Shown piece after piece: positions 26,768 to 35,918 of a stretch of DNA of 64,000 nt. The number at the start of each line of letters is the position of its first letter. Position 1 is the first letter of the stretch. The stretch comes from Rhodospirillaceae bacterium (GTDB lineage Bacteria > Pseudomonadota > Alphaproteobacteria > Bin65): positions 62,001-126,000 of the forward strand of contig VXNK01000080.1 of NCBI GenBank assembly GCA_009840595.1, in the 5' to 3' direction. The position numbers and the translations under genes were made by a program. The notes beneath the pieces were generated by a model. The model worked only from the letters and a program-made list of their open reading frames with translations, did not search any database and had not been told where the DNA came from.

Positions 26768-27282
26768 AGCGCCTCCTCGGCGGCCACGATATCGGACCGC
26801 GGGATGAACGCCTGATTGGCGCCCTCGATGCGGATCAGCCGGGTCGGCTGCGTCCGCTTCGGCGAATGGACCGCGCCGACGCCGTAGAAATGGGCGTCGC
26901 CTGGCTTCATCGTATAGGTCCGCGCCGGCACGACGCGGATCGGCTTCCCGCCGCCGCCCTCGTCGACGATGCGCCAGTCGGTCATTTCCGTCGTGCCTTC
27001 GGCCTGGCCGTAGATCGCCCAGGTCGTGCCGTGGTCGTGGGGCTTGCCGACCGACGCGCCGGCGTTGACATGGCCGCAGATGCAGAAGCCGAGTTCGGGG
27101 TCCTCGTACAGGATCTCGCGCACGGCTTCGCCGTCCTTGCGGTCGGGCAGCATGGCGGCCGTGAACGCGCGGTCTTTCAGGGCCTCGCCGAGAATGCCGC
27201 ACAGGGCCGCCGCCCCGTCCGGGACCGGCGAGGCCTTCATCGAGTCGCGCAATCGCTGCGCCAGCGTTTCCAGGGTCATCAT
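26752..27282 (-). CDS. Cysteine-dioxygenase-like cupin protein
   Basis: This 176-aa cupin has the three-histidine thiol dioxygenase pattern: His82 and His84 in [14 protein letters not shown] and His139 in GAVHSPKRT. That is consistent with an iron-dependent thiol dioxygenase making a sulfinate from cysteine, 3-mercaptopropionate or a related thiol. Its start overlaps the pta stop (ATGA), so it is coupled to acetyl-phosphate metabolism, which fits a C2/C3 sulfur-compound pathway. Exact substrate not determinable. Confidence 0.78.
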   Translation of the reverse strand: MMTLETLAQRLRDSMKASPVPDGAAALCGILGEALKDRAFTAAMLPDRKDGEAVREILYEDPELGFCICGHVNAGASVGKPHDHGTTWAIYGQAEGTTEMTDWRIVDEGGGGKPIRVVPARTYTMKPGDAHFYGVGAVHSPKRTQPTRLIRIEGANQAFIPRSDIVAAEEALQPSG

Positions 27283-28238
27283 GTCGTGTCGTCCGCCGCT
27301 TGCGCCGCCGTGACCGCGATCATGTGATAGACATCGTCTTCTGTACAGCCCCGCGACAGGTCGTTGGCCGGCCGGGCGAGGCCCTGCAGGGTCGGGCCGA
27401 GGGCGACCGCGCCGCCCAGCCGCTGGGCGATCTTGTAGCCGATATTGCCGGCGTTGAGGTCCGGGAAGATCAGCACGTTGGCCTGCCCGGCGACCGGCGA
27501 TCCCGGCGCCTTGGACGCGGCGACATCGGGCACCAGCGCCGCATCGACCTGCAAGTCGCCGTCAACGGCGAGGCCCGGTTCCTGCTCCCGGACCAGCGCG
27601 GTCGCCCGCTGGACGGCGGCGACCTTGCCGTGCGCGGCGCTGCCTTTGGTGGAAAAGGAGAGCATGGCGACCCGCGGCGTGCCGCCGACAAGTTGCCGGT
27701 AGCTTTGCGCCGATGCCCTTGCGATCGCGGCGAGTTCCTCCTCGTCCGGCGCGACGACGAGGCCGCAGTCGGCGAAGATCAGCGCCCGGTCGGGCCAGAC
27801 CATCAGGAAGAAGCTGGAGACCAGGGCGTAATCCGGATGCTTGCCGATGACCTGCAAGGCCGTGCGGACGGTGTCGGACGAGGTCGCCACGGCGCCGCCG
27901 AGGGTGCCGTCGGCCAGGCCGTCCCGGACCATCAGGGCGGCGAAAGTGAGTGGATTGCGCACCGCCGCGCGCGCCGCATCCCGGTCGACGCCGCGATGCT
28001 TGCGCAGGGTCCAGTAGGTTTCGGCCAGCCGCTCCGCTTCCGGCGACTCCGCCGGATCGACGGTTTCGACCCCCTCCCCGGCCCGGCCGCCGCCGTCGCG
28101 CAGCAGCGTGATCCGCGCCAGCCCGTCGGCCGCAGCGCGCGCCGCGCCGCCGGCGATCCGCGGGTCGCCGCCCTCCGGCAGCACGACATGCGGCCGGCGC
28201 GCCCGGGCGCGGTCGGCAAGGGTATCGAGAACGGACAC
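27279..28238 (-). CDS. pta: Phosphate acetyltransferase
   Basis: This 319-aa short-form Pta has [13 protein letters not shown] at the N-terminus and the family blocks [42 protein letters not shown] and [21 protein letters not shown]. It converts acetyl phosphate plus CoA to acetyl-CoA. No acetate kinase is nearby, so its likely job is to use the acetyl phosphate released by Xsc (30467-32245). It is coupled to the cysteine-dioxygenase-like gene downstream. Confidence 0.94.
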   Translation of the reverse strand: MSVLDTLADRARARRPHVVLPEGGDPRIAGGAARAAADGLARITLLRDGGGRAGEGVETVDPAESPEAERLAETYWTLRKHRGVDRDAARAAVRNPLTFAALMVRDGLADGTLGGAVATSSDTVRTALQVIGKHPDYALVSSFFLMVWPDRALIFADCGLVVAPDEEELAAIARASAQSYRQLVGGTPRVAMLSFSTKGSAAHGKVAAVQRATALVREQEPGLAVDGDLQVDAALVPDVAASKAPGSPVAGQANVLIFPDLNAGNIGYKIAQRLGGAVALGPTLQGLARPANDLSRGCTEDDVYHMIAVTAAQAADDTT

Positions 28239-28321
28239 GGTATCGCCGCAAAGCCTGTTGTGCAGTCCGGCCGCTATTCAATACTATCCGCAGGGAGATT
28301 GCGACGGCTTCGGAGGCTCTC

Positions 28322-28969
28322 ATGACGGATACGCCGAACTGGCACATCGTCGGCGACTGGTTCGACAACTGCAGCTGCGCCGTCGCCTGCCCCTGCACCT
28401 TTGCGCAGCCGCCGGACAACGAATTCTGCGAATCGGTGCTCTTCTGGCACGTCACGAAGGGGCACTACGGGGACACCGTCCTCGACGATCTCGCCTTCGT
28501 GCGGGTCGGCCGCTGGGACGGCGACCTCTGGGGCGCCAGGGTCAAGGGACAGGCCGGCATCTTCATCGACGACCGCGCCGACGACGCGCAGGCCGACGCG
28601 CTGGCGGCGATCTTCGGCGGCCGGGTCGGCGGCTTCCCCGGCCAGGTGAACGCCCTGTTCACCGGCGGCCGCAAGGTCATCGGCGTCGAGCGCGCGAAAA
28701 TCTCCTTCGAGATTACGCCGAACCAGTCGCGCTGGGGCGTCGACATCGCCGGCAAGGTCAAGGCCTGGGCGGAGGCGCTCACCGGGCCGACCAGCAATCC
28801 GGGCGAATATCCGCGGCTCGCCAACGCGCCGGGGTCGGAAACCGGGCCCGGCCCGCAACTGGTCACCTGGGGGAAGTCGACCGCGTGCAATGTCGACGCG
28901 TTCGGCTTCAAATTCTCTTGGGACGTCAACTCCTCCAAGCACATCCCGTTCGACTGGACCGGCCCGTAG
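28322..28969 (+). CDS. DUF1326 domain-containing protein
   Basis: This 215-aa soluble protein has a Cys-rich N-terminus (WFDNCSCAVACPCTF), the mark of DUF1326. Such proteins are usually found next to DUF2182 membrane proteins, and that pair recurs here in convergent orientation (28987-29745). Its function is unknown; the clustered cysteines suggest metal binding. It lies divergent from pta with an 83-bp gap. Confidence 0.9.
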   Translation: MTDTPNWHIVGDWFDNCSCAVACPCTFAQPPDNEFCESVLFWHVTKGHYGDTVLDDLAFVRVGRWDGDLWGARVKGQAGIFIDDRADDAQADALAAIFGGRVGGFPGQVNALFTGGRKVIGVERAKISFEITPNQSRWGVDIAGKVKAWAEALTGPTSNPGEYPRLANAPGSETGPGPQLVTWGKSTACNVDAFGFKFSWDVNSSKHIPFDWTGP

Positions 28970-28986
28970 CCCTTCGGCGCAAGCGG

Positions 28987-29745
28987 TCAAAACGCAATCG
29001 CGGCGCCGGCGGCAAGCAGGGCCGCGCTGTAGACCCAGGTCAGCCAGCCCGGCAGCTGCGGCCATTTTTCGAGCGCCACGGCGACGGTGAGGAAGGCGAT
29101 CCAGACCGGGTTCATGACGCCGGCGGCGAACAGCAGGAGCATGAGCGCCCAGCAGCATCCGGCGCAATAAAGCCCGTGCCTGAGGCCCATCGCGAAGGCG
29201 CCGCCCGTGCCGTCGCGCCATTCCGCCAGCAGGAAGCCCTCCGGCGTCCGGCAGTATTTCAGGCAGGCCTGCTTCAGCGGCGTCAGCTGGTACAGGCCGG
29301 CGAGGATCAGCAGGCCCGCGGTCAGCGCTTCGGAACGGCTGACGATCATCGGCGTCAGCATGCCGCCGGCCTGCAAAGCCCACTGCGTGCCGGCGGCGAG
29401 CACGGAGAAACCGATCCACACCAGCAGATAGGCGCCGGCGAAGGCGAGCGAGCGCGGCGTCGCCCGCCCAGCCGGCGCGTTGCGGCGTTCCAGGGCGTCG
29501 AAGGTCAGGATCATCGGGGCGGCCGACGGCAGCATCATCGCCACCATCATGCCCGCCCACATGACGACCACGGCAGCCGCCGTCGCCACGGACCAGGCGG
29601 CATCGAGCGGCATCGCCAGCCGGACGGCCGGATGGGACATGTCGACCGTCATCCAGATGACGAACGCCCAGCCCGCCACGAAGACGAGCCCCAGCGCCGT
29701 CAGGATTTCAGCGTGGCGAAGAAGCCGGCGGGCGAGCGCGTGCAT
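28987..29745 (-). CDS. DUF2182 membrane protein
   Basis: This 252-aa polytopic membrane protein has about seven hydrophobic segments. It carries the family-typical MWAGMMVAMMLPSAAPMILTFD, KQACLKYCRTPEGFL and GLRHGLYCAGCCWALM blocks, with Met and Cys residues suited to soft-metal binding. DUF2182 proteins are described as predicted metal-binding membrane proteins; the function is unproven. It is the partner of the DUF1326 protein. Confidence 0.9.
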   Translation of the reverse strand: MHALARRLLRHAEILTALGLVFVAGWAFVIWMTVDMSHPAVRLAMPLDAAWSVATAAAVVVMWAGMMVAMMLPSAAPMILTFDALERRNAPAGRATPRSLAFAGAYLLVWIGFSVLAAGTQWALQAGGMLTPMIVSRSEALTAGLLILAGLYQLTPLKQACLKYCRTPEGFLLAEWRDGTGGAFAMGLRHGLYCAGCCWALMLLLFAAGVMNPVWIAFLTVAVALEKWPQLPGWLTWVYSAALLAAGAAIAF

Positions 29746-29784
29746 GGCCGCTCGTTCGTTGATGCCCCAAGTCTAGCGATGCCG

Positions 29785-29803
29785 CCCCGGATTTAATCCG
29801 GGG
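29785..29803. repeat. 19-bp palindrome CCCCGGATT-T-AATCCGGGG
   Basis: It is perfect apart from its central base and followed by a partly related inverted segment up to about 29875 (GTCCCCGGATCGTCGC, GTCCGGGG). The core is shared with the inside of the MITE-like element at 21510-21530, so these belong to one REP-like family. It is intergenic. Confidence 0.7.
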
Positions 29804-29903
29804 TCCAGGGCCACGAGCCGAGGCCGTGCCGGACGACTCTGGTCCCCGGATCGTCGCTTCGCTCCGTCCGGGGTGGCAAGCTGGAATTGGAAATGGCGCC
29901 CAA

Positions 29904-30464
29904 TCAACCTGTCCGCTCAATAAATTCGGGATAACCGGGAATCGTCGCGCGCGCCTCGCTATGCCCGATGCGGCGATCGAACGGATCTACCGACCGGTCG
30001 TCTATTTCCGTGTCGCCGCAAAAGATCACCGTCAACCAATCGTCATGGGGCAACACGGTCCCGGGACACCGGTCGCGATCAGCCCAACACGCCGCCCGCA
30101 GCGGATAGCCCTCCGCCTGACCAAGCCGTAACGGCTCTCCGGGATGCTTGAACTCGACATGCGCGGCCAACCTGCGCCCGGAACCCGCCTCCAGAAAGAA
30201 CATCGCATCGGTTTCGAGGCTCTTGCTGCCGGCGATCCGGCATGTGCAACGTGCGTCCTTTCCGCACCAATAGTTGCAGTAGAATGGCTGCTTCGTCTTC
30301 GGGCGTAGCGCGTGCTGTTCGCGGTGAAGGGATCTGGCACCGTTATAGGCAGGCGTATGATGGGTCCTCGCTACCAGCCAGTCCCGCGCCGACTGTTCCG
30401 AAAAGACGGCATTGGCAATGGCATCCAGATAGGGCTGCGCCTTGTCCGAATAACGCTTCGCCAT
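29904..30464 (-). CDS. Hypothetical protein downstream of xsc, PD-(D/E)XK-like with Cys cluster
   Basis: This 186-aa protein is not recognised. It contains a Cys cluster FYCNYWCGKDARCTC (about residues 61-75) that could bind zinc or a cluster, and a segment with Asp in TDAMFFLE followed by HVEFKHPGE (Glu-x-Lys), suggestive of a PD-(D/E)XK fold. The ATG begins 3 bp after the xsc stop, so it is probably translated in the same operon, but no role in sulfonate metabolism is apparent. It could be an unrelated passenger gene. Confidence 0.65.
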   Translation of the reverse strand: MAKRYSDKAQPYLDAIANAVFSEQSARDWLVARTHHTPAYNGARSLHREQHALRPKTKQPFYCNYWCGKDARCTCRIAGSKSLETDAMFFLEAGSGRRLAAHVEFKHPGEPLRLGQAEGYPLRAACWADRDRCPGTVLPHDDWLTVIFCGDTEIDDRSVDPFDRRIGHSEARATIPGYPEFIERTG

Positions 30465-30466
30465 CT

Positions 30467-32245
30467 TCAAGCCGCCTGTTGCGGGCGCATGTCGGCGGGG
30501 TCGATGCCGGCGACCTCGACCGGTCTCTTCATGGCGTCGCGGCGGAACGGTTCGCCCAGCTCCTGGTTGAGCAGCACCTCGATGAAGGTGGTCACGCCCT
30601 CTTTCATCTGGGCGTCCACCGCCTTCTGCAATTCCGCCGTGAGCTCGTCCATAGTCGCCACCTGCACACCCTTCAGGCCGCAGGCTTCGGCGATCCGCGC
30701 ATAATGCACGTCGAGGTCGAGCTCGGTGCCGACGAAATTGTCGTCGAACCACAGGGTCGTGTTGCGCTTCTCGGCGCCCCACTGGAAGTTGCGGAAGATC
30801 ACCATGGTGATCGCCGGCCATTCCTCCCGGCCGCAGGCGGTCATCTCGTTCATCGAGATGCCGAAGGCGCCGTCGCCGGCGAAGCCGATCACCGGCGTGT
30901 CCGGGCAGCCGATCTTGGCGCCGACGATCGCCGGGAAGCCGTAGCCGCACGGCCCGAACAGGCCGGGCGCGAGATACTTCCGGCCCTGCTCGAAGGTCGG
31001 GTAGGCGTTGCCGATGGCGCAGTTGTTGCCGATGTCCGACGAGATGATCGCGTCGGCCGGCAGCGCCGACTGGATGGCGCGCCAGGCCATGCGCGGGCTC
31101 ATCCGCTCCGGCTCGCGGGCGCGCGCGCGCTCGTTCCAGGTCGTGCCGGGATCGTCGTCCTCGTGGTCCATGCCGCTCAGCGCCTGGAGCCAGGCCGAGC
31201 GGGTGTGGTGGATCGTCGACAGCCGGGTCTCCCGGTCGGCGTCGCCGGCGTCCGAGGCGAGCGTTTCCAGAATCTGTTCGGCGACCAGCTTCGCGTCGCC
31301 GGCGATGCCGACGGCCACCGGCTTGGTCAGGCCGATGCGGTCCGGGTTGATATCGACCTGGATGAGCTTCGCCGCCTTCGGCCAGTAGTCGATGCCGTAG
31401 CCCGGCAGGGTCGAGAAGGGATTGAGCCTCGTGCCGAGCGCGAGGACGACATCGGCTTGGGAGATCAGTTCCATCGCCGCGCGCGAGCCGTTGTAGCCGA
31501 GCGGCCCGACGGAGAGCGGATGGCTACCGGGGAAGGCGTCGTTGTGCTGGTAGTTGCAGCAGACCGGCGCGCCCAGCCGCTCGGCCAGCTGCCGCGAGGC
31601 GTCGATGGCGCCGCTCAGCACCACGCCGGCGCCGTTCAGGATGACCGGGAAGCGGGCCTCCGAGAGCAGCGCCGCGGCGGCCTCGATGGCGGCCCGGCCG
31701 CCGGGCGAGCGCTCCAGCCGCACGATCTGGGGCAGCTCGATATCTATCACCTGGGTCCAGTAATCGCGCGGCACGTTGATCTGCGCCGGCGCGCTGCCGC
31801 GCCAGGCCTTCTCGATCACCCGGTTCAGCACCTCGGCGATGCGCACCGGATCGCGCACCTCCTCCTGGTAGCAGACCATGTCCTCGAACACGGCCATCTG
31901 CTCGATTTCCTGGAAGCCGCCCTGGCCGATCGTCCGGTTGGCCGCCTGGGGCGTCACCAGCAGCATCGGCGTGTGGTTCCAGTAGGCCGTCTTGATCGGG
32001 GTCACGAAATTGGTGATGCCGGGGCCGTTCTGGGCGACCGCCATGCTCATCTTGCCGGTCGCGCGGGAGTAGCCGTCGGCCATCATCCCGGCATTGCATT
32101 CGTGGGCGCAGTCCCAGAAGGCGATGCCGGCCTTCGGGAACAGGTCCGAGATCGGCATCATGGCCGAGCCGATAATGCCGAAAGCGTGCTCGATGCCGTG
32201 CATCTGGAGCACTTTCACAAAGGCTTCTTCGGTCGTCATCTTCAT
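30467..32245 (-). CDS. xsc: Sulfoacetaldehyde acetyltransferase Xsc
   Basis: This 592-aa ThDP enzyme cleaves sulfoacetaldehyde with phosphate to acetyl phosphate and sulfite. It is recognisable from end to end: MTTEEAFVKVLQMHGIEHAF, the catalytic Glu49 in DCAHECNAGMMADGY, HEDDDPGTTWNERARA, the ThDP/Mg motif GFAGDGAFGISMNEM, and the C-terminal GEPFRRDAMKRPVEVAGID. It is the central desulfonation step for C2 sulfonates. It lies 28 bp downstream of the ligase alpha subunit, in one operon with sauS and TctABC. Confidence 0.96.
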   Translation of the reverse strand: MKMTTEEAFVKVLQMHGIEHAFGIIGSAMMPISDLFPKAGIAFWDCAHECNAGMMADGYSRATGKMSMAVAQNGPGITNFVTPIKTAYWNHTPMLLVTPQAANRTIGQGGFQEIEQMAVFEDMVCYQEEVRDPVRIAEVLNRVIEKAWRGSAPAQINVPRDYWTQVIDIELPQIVRLERSPGGRAAIEAAAALLSEARFPVILNGAGVVLSGAIDASRQLAERLGAPVCCNYQHNDAFPGSHPLSVGPLGYNGSRAAMELISQADVVLALGTRLNPFSTLPGYGIDYWPKAAKLIQVDINPDRIGLTKPVAVGIAGDAKLVAEQILETLASDAGDADRETRLSTIHHTRSAWLQALSGMDHEDDDPGTTWNERARAREPERMSPRMAWRAIQSALPADAIISSDIGNNCAIGNAYPTFEQGRKYLAPGLFGPCGYGFPAIVGAKIGCPDTPVIGFAGDGAFGISMNEMTACGREEWPAITMVIFRNFQWGAEKRNTTLWFDDNFVGTELDLDVHYARIAEACGLKGVQVATMDELTAELQKAVDAQMKEGVTTFIEVLLNQELGEPFRRDAMKRPVEVAGIDPADMRPQQAA

Positions 32246-32273
32246 CGGTCTGTCCTCGCAGAATGCGCTTCCG

Positions 32274-33152
32274 TCAGGCCGCCGCCCTGAGGCGCGCCGA
32301 CAGCAGTTTCGGAATGTCGCTCGGCACGTCGGCGACGGCGACGCCCGCCGCTTCCAGCGCCTTTCGCTTCGATTGGTAATCGCCTTTGCCGCCGGAAACA
32401 ATGGCGCCGGCATGGCCCATCTTCTTTCCCGGCGGCGCGGCCCGGCCGGCGACGAAGGCGACGGCGGGCTTGGCCATCCCGGCGGCGTAGTCCGCAGCGT
32501 CCTCCTCGGCGCTGCCGCCGATTTCGCCGCAGATGACCACCGCCTCGGTCCTGGCGTCGGCGTCGAGGATTTCGAGCGCCTCGCGCGTCGTCGTGCCGAT
32601 AATCGGATCGCCGCCGACGCCGTAGACCACCGACTGGCCGAAGCCGTTCTGGGTCAGCACCAGGCTGAGCAGGGTGCCCAGGCTGCCGGAGCGGGAAATC
32701 ACACCGATGCCGCCGGGCCGGAACACCTGCGGGTTGAAGGCCGGCAGGATGCCGGCGAAGGTCTCGCCGGGCGTGACCAGGCCGGCGGTGTTCGGGCCGA
32801 CGATCCTCGTGCCGTTCGCCCGGCCCGCCGCCATCATCTCCATCACGTCGTGGGCCGGGATGTGTTCGGTCAGGCAGACCAGCAGCCTGGCGCCGGCCTC
32901 GCAGGCGTCGAAGGCCGCGTCCTTCGCCATGGCCGGCGGAATGAACATCAGCGCCACGTCGAACGGCGCTTCGCGGGCGGCTTCCGCGGCCGAGGCGTAA
33001 ACCGGCAGGCCGAGATGGACCGTCCCCGCCTTGCGCGGGTTGACGCCGCCGACCACGGCCGCGCCGTAGCCGATCATCGCCCGGGTCCAGAAGGTGCCCT
33101 GTTTGCCGGTCACGCCCTGGACGAGGATGCGGTGGCTCTTGCGCAGGATCAT
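32274..33152 (-). CDS. Succinyl-CoA-synthetase-type CoA ligase, alpha subunit (probable sulfoacetate-CoA ligase)
   Basis: This 292-aa SucD-like subunit has a Rossmann CoA-binding domain ([18 protein letters not shown]) and the phospho-histidine His247 in [16 protein letters not shown]. Its start overlaps the beta-subunit stop (ATGA). Being wedged between sauS and xsc, with no TCA-cycle genes around, it most likely activates sulfoacetate rather than succinate. In Cupriavidus this step is done by the unrelated SauT ligase; a two-subunit ADP-forming version is the inference here. Confidence 0.85.
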   Translation of the reverse strand: MILRKSHRILVQGVTGKQGTFWTRAMIGYGAAVVGGVNPRKAGTVHLGLPVYASAAEAAREAPFDVALMFIPPAMAKDAAFDACEAGARLLVCLTEHIPAHDVMEMMAAGRANGTRIVGPNTAGLVTPGETFAGILPAFNPQVFRPGGIGVISRSGSLGTLLSLVLTQNGFGQSVVYGVGGDPIIGTTTREALEILDADARTEAVVICGEIGGSAEEDAADYAAGMAKPAVAFVAGRAAPPGKKMGHAGAIVSGGKGDYQSKRKALEAAGVAVADVPSDIPKLLSARLRAAA

Positions 33153-34303
33153 GGCGCCGCCTCCTGCGCCGCGCCGCCGATAGCCGCGCCAACCGCCGCC
33201 CGCACCGCGTCGTCCATCAGATCGAAGGGCCGGTGGCCCAATTCGCGCTCGACCAGCGCGATCGCCTCGTCCTCCCCGGTGCCGTGGATGGTGAAGAAGA
33301 CCGGGATACCGGGATCGAGCTTCTGCCACGCCCGGACCACGCCCTCCGCCATCACGTCGGTGCGCGCAAAGGCGCCGCAGAAATTGACCAGCAGGGAGCG
33401 GATGCTGGGGTTCCCGAGCAGGATGGTCAGCGCGGTTTCGGCCTTCGTATAGGCCTCGCCGCCGATCTCGAGGAAATTGGCCGGCCGGCCGCCGAAATGT
33501 TCGATCGCGTCCATGGTCGCCATCGTGAGCCCGGCGCCGTTGGCCAGCACGCCAACGCTGCCGTCGAGCTCGATGTATTTCAGGCCCGCCGCGTGGGCTT
33601 CGGCCTCCAGCGCCGTCATGGGGTCTGGCGATCCGGTTTGAGCGGCCACCGCCTGCCGGGCGGCCGACGCATCGTCCAGCGTGTACTTGCAGTCCAGGCA
33701 GACGATCCGCCCGTCCCCGGTGAGCGCCAGCGGGTTGATTTCCAGCAATTCGGCATCGAGCGCCCGGTAGCTGGCGTAAAGGCCCGCCAGCAAGTCCGCG
33801 ACTGCACCGGCCTGCCCGTTCAGGTCGAGGCCTTCCAGCGTGGCGGCCGCCTGTCCGGCAGTCAGGCCCGCGGCGACATCCACCTCGATCCGGCGCATCG
33901 CCTCCGGATCGGCCGCCGCCATTTCCTCGACCTCCATGCCGCCCATCGCCGAGAACAGCACGACCGGGCCGCGGCTCGCCGGGTCGTTCAGCACCGCGGT
34001 ATAGAATTCGGCGGCGATCGGCACCTGCTCCTCGACAAGGAGGCGCTCGATCCGGTGCCCGCCGATGGTCATGCCGAGAATGTCCGCTGCTGCCGCGCGG
34101 GCCTCTTCCGGCGACCCCGCAAGCCGGATGCCGCCGGCCTTGCCGCGCTTGCCGGTCGGCGCCTGGGCCTTGACGACGCACGGCCCGCCGAGCGCGCGCG
34201 CCGCGTCGGCCGCCGCTTCCGGACTCCCCGCCACGATGCCGTCCGGCACCGGCAGGCCGCAGGCCTTCAACAGCGCCTTGGCGGCATGTTCTTCGAAATT
34301 CAT
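33149..34303 (-). CDS. Succinyl-CoA-synthetase-type CoA ligase, beta subunit (probable sulfoacetate-CoA ligase)
   Basis: This 384-aa SucC-like ATP-grasp subunit begins MNFEEHAAKALLKACGLPVP. The ATP-grasp part spans about 1-240, with CVVKAQAPTGKRGKAGG and ELLEINPLALTGDGRIVCLDCK. The C-terminal ligase domain contains LEIGGEAYTKAETALTILLGN. Divergence from canonical SucC (for example KAQAPTGKRGKAGG in place of KAQVHAGGRGKAGG) supports a non-succinate substrate. It is preceded 39 bp upstream by sauS. Confidence 0.85.
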   Translation of the reverse strand: MNFEEHAAKALLKACGLPVPDGIVAGSPEAAADAARALGGPCVVKAQAPTGKRGKAGGIRLAGSPEEARAAAADILGMTIGGHRIERLLVEEQVPIAAEFYTAVLNDPASRGPVVLFSAMGGMEVEEMAAADPEAMRRIEVDVAAGLTAGQAAATLEGLDLNGQAGAVADLLAGLYASYRALDAELLEINPLALTGDGRIVCLDCKYTLDDASAARQAVAAQTGSPDPMTALEAEAHAAGLKYIELDGSVGVLANGAGLTMATMDAIEHFGGRPANFLEIGGEAYTKAETALTILLGNPSIRSLLVNFCGAFARTDVMAEGVVRAWQKLDPGIPVFFTIHGTGEDEAIALVERELGHRPFDLMDDAVRAAVGAAIGGAAQEAAP

Positions 34304-34342
34304 GTCGCGCCCCGCTACCGTTCCCTGCCGCGATAGCAGCGC

Positions 34343-35800
34343 CTAACGCCCATATTTCGCCCAGTGGTTCCCGAACATCTCTTCCTCGCCCGGACGGTCT
34401 TCCGGGATCGTCGTCACGAGGTGGGTGACGTTGATGAAATGGGACCAGTTGAGGTTTTCCGAGATGGTGTTGCCGGCCCAGGTGCCGCCGCCCATCGAGA
34501 GGGTGAAGGGCATGGCGTTGTCGAAGCTGCCGCCGTTGCCGAAGGTGTGGGCCTGGTTGACCAGCACCCGCACGACATCGGTCGATTCCGCCAGATCGCG
34601 GGCGCGGTCCATGTCCTTCGTGTGGATGCCGACGGAATGGCCGAGGCCGGTGACGTGCAGGATATCCGTGGCGATGCGCTTGGCGTCGGCGAAATCCCTG
34701 GCCCGGTAGACCGTCAGGACCAGCGAGAGCTTCTCGTCCGCAAACGAGTGTTTGCCGCCGACCTCGGCTTCCTCGACCATGAAGAATTTCGCGCGCTCCG
34801 CGGCCTCGGGCAGGCCGAAGACCCGGGCGGCGACATCGGCGTCCTTGGCGATGACGCGGCGGTTCAGGACGCCGCCCTGCCAGAGCACGCCCCCGATCGC
34901 CGCTTTCTCGCACAGCGCGCAGCGGTAGCCGCCGGCTTCGACCAGCGCGGCCACGGCCGCCTCATAGACGTCGTCCAGGATGATGACGGCGTTTTCCGAT
35001 GAGCAGGACGTCGCGTTGTCGAAGATTTTCGAGGCGCAGATCTTCTGCGCCGCGTCCGTCAGATCGGCGTTCGAATCGATAATCACCGGCACGTTGCCGG
35101 GGCCGACGCCGATGGACACGGTGCCGGACTTCATGGCGCGGCGGACGTTGTTCTGGCTGCCGGTGACGACCACCAGGTCGCTCATATCCATCAAAGCCTG
35201 GGTCATGGCCTTGTCGACCGGCGGCGGCAGGATCTGGACCAGGTCTTCGGGATGGCCGGCCTTGCGGAGCTCGGCGCGCATCAGGCGCACGGTTTCCATC
35301 GTCGTCTTCTGGCCGGCCGGCGACGGCGCGATGATGACGGCATTACCGCCCTTGAGCGCCATCATGGCCTTGTTGACCGGCGTCGCCGCCGGGTTGGTCG
35401 ACGGGCAGACCGCACCGACGACGCCGACCGGCTTGCCGTATTTCACCAGGCCGCGCTCCGGCAGTTCCTCGATAATGCCGACCGTTTTGACCCGCATCAG
35501 GTCACGCAGGGTGCCGAAGGTCTTGCGGGTGTTCTTGACGACCTTGCTCTCGACGTTGCCGAGACCGGTGTCCTCGACCGCCAGTTCGGCCAACATCCTG
35601 GCGTTTTCCGGCTTGTAGATCGACCAGGCGAGGGCGGTGACGGCTTCGTCGACCCGCGCCTGATCGTGGTTCTCATAGGCAGCCATCGCCGCCCGTGCCC
35701 GGTCGACCAGGCCGGCGACGATCGTTTCCGGGCCGGCCTCGGGAGCCGCCCCGTCGTCCGACGGCGGCAGGACCGCCGCCAATGGAGACTCTTCCGTCAC
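34343..35800 (-). CDS. sauS: Sulfoacetaldehyde dehydrogenase (acylating) SauS
   Basis: This 485-aa CoA-acylating aldehyde dehydrogenase has the nucleophile Cys266 in DNATSCSSENAVII. It also has the family blocks VGVVGAVCPSTNPAATPVNK and VTGSQNNVRRAMKSG, and a Gly-rich C-terminus (NAMPFTLSMGGGTWAGN). Next to xsc and a CoA ligase, the expected reaction is NAD(P)H-dependent reduction of sulfoacetyl-CoA to sulfoacetaldehyde. It could be mistaken for a succinate-semialdehyde or acetaldehyde acylating dehydrogenase, but the context fits SauS. Confidence 0.88.
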   Translation of the reverse strand: MTEESPLAAVLPPSDDGAAPEAGPETIVAGLVDRARAAMAAYENHDQARVDEAVTALAWSIYKPENARMLAELAVEDTGLGNVESKVVKNTRKTFGTLRDLMRVKTVGIIEELPERGLVKYGKPVGVVGAVCPSTNPAATPVNKAMMALKGGNAVIIAPSPAGQKTTMETVRLMRAELRKAGHPEDLVQILPPPVDKAMTQALMDMSDLVVVTGSQNNVRRAMKSGTVSIGVGPGNVPVIIDSNADLTDAAQKICASKIFDNATSCSSENAVIILDDVYEAAVAALVEAGGYRCALCEKAAIGGVLWQGGVLNRRVIAKDADVAARVFGLPEAAERAKFFMVEEAEVGGKHSFADEKLSLVLTVYRARDFADAKRIATDILHVTGLGHSVGIHTKDMDRARDLAESTDVVRVLVNQAHTFGNGGSFDNAMPFTLSMGGGTWAGNTISENLNWSHFINVTHLVTTIPEDRPGEEEMFGNHWAKYGR

Positions 35801-35918
35801 CGCAATCTCCGTTCATGCGCAGGGCGCCGCGCGGGGCGGCTTCCCTGCATTGCCGATCGGGCGCCGCCGCCGTCCGCGCGATCCCGGCGGACGGCGGCGG
35901 GCATCCGGGAGGCGCGGA

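Noticed and set aside
32274..34303. Succinyl-CoA synthetase or malate-CoA ligase of central metabolism
   Set aside because: No mdh, sucAB or serine-cycle genes nearby; location between sauS and xsc points to sulfoacetate. Kept as an alternative to be tested.
34343..35800. Ethanolamine or propanediol microcompartment aldehyde dehydrogenase
   Set aside because: No shell-protein genes or encapsulation context; neighbours are sulfonate genes.
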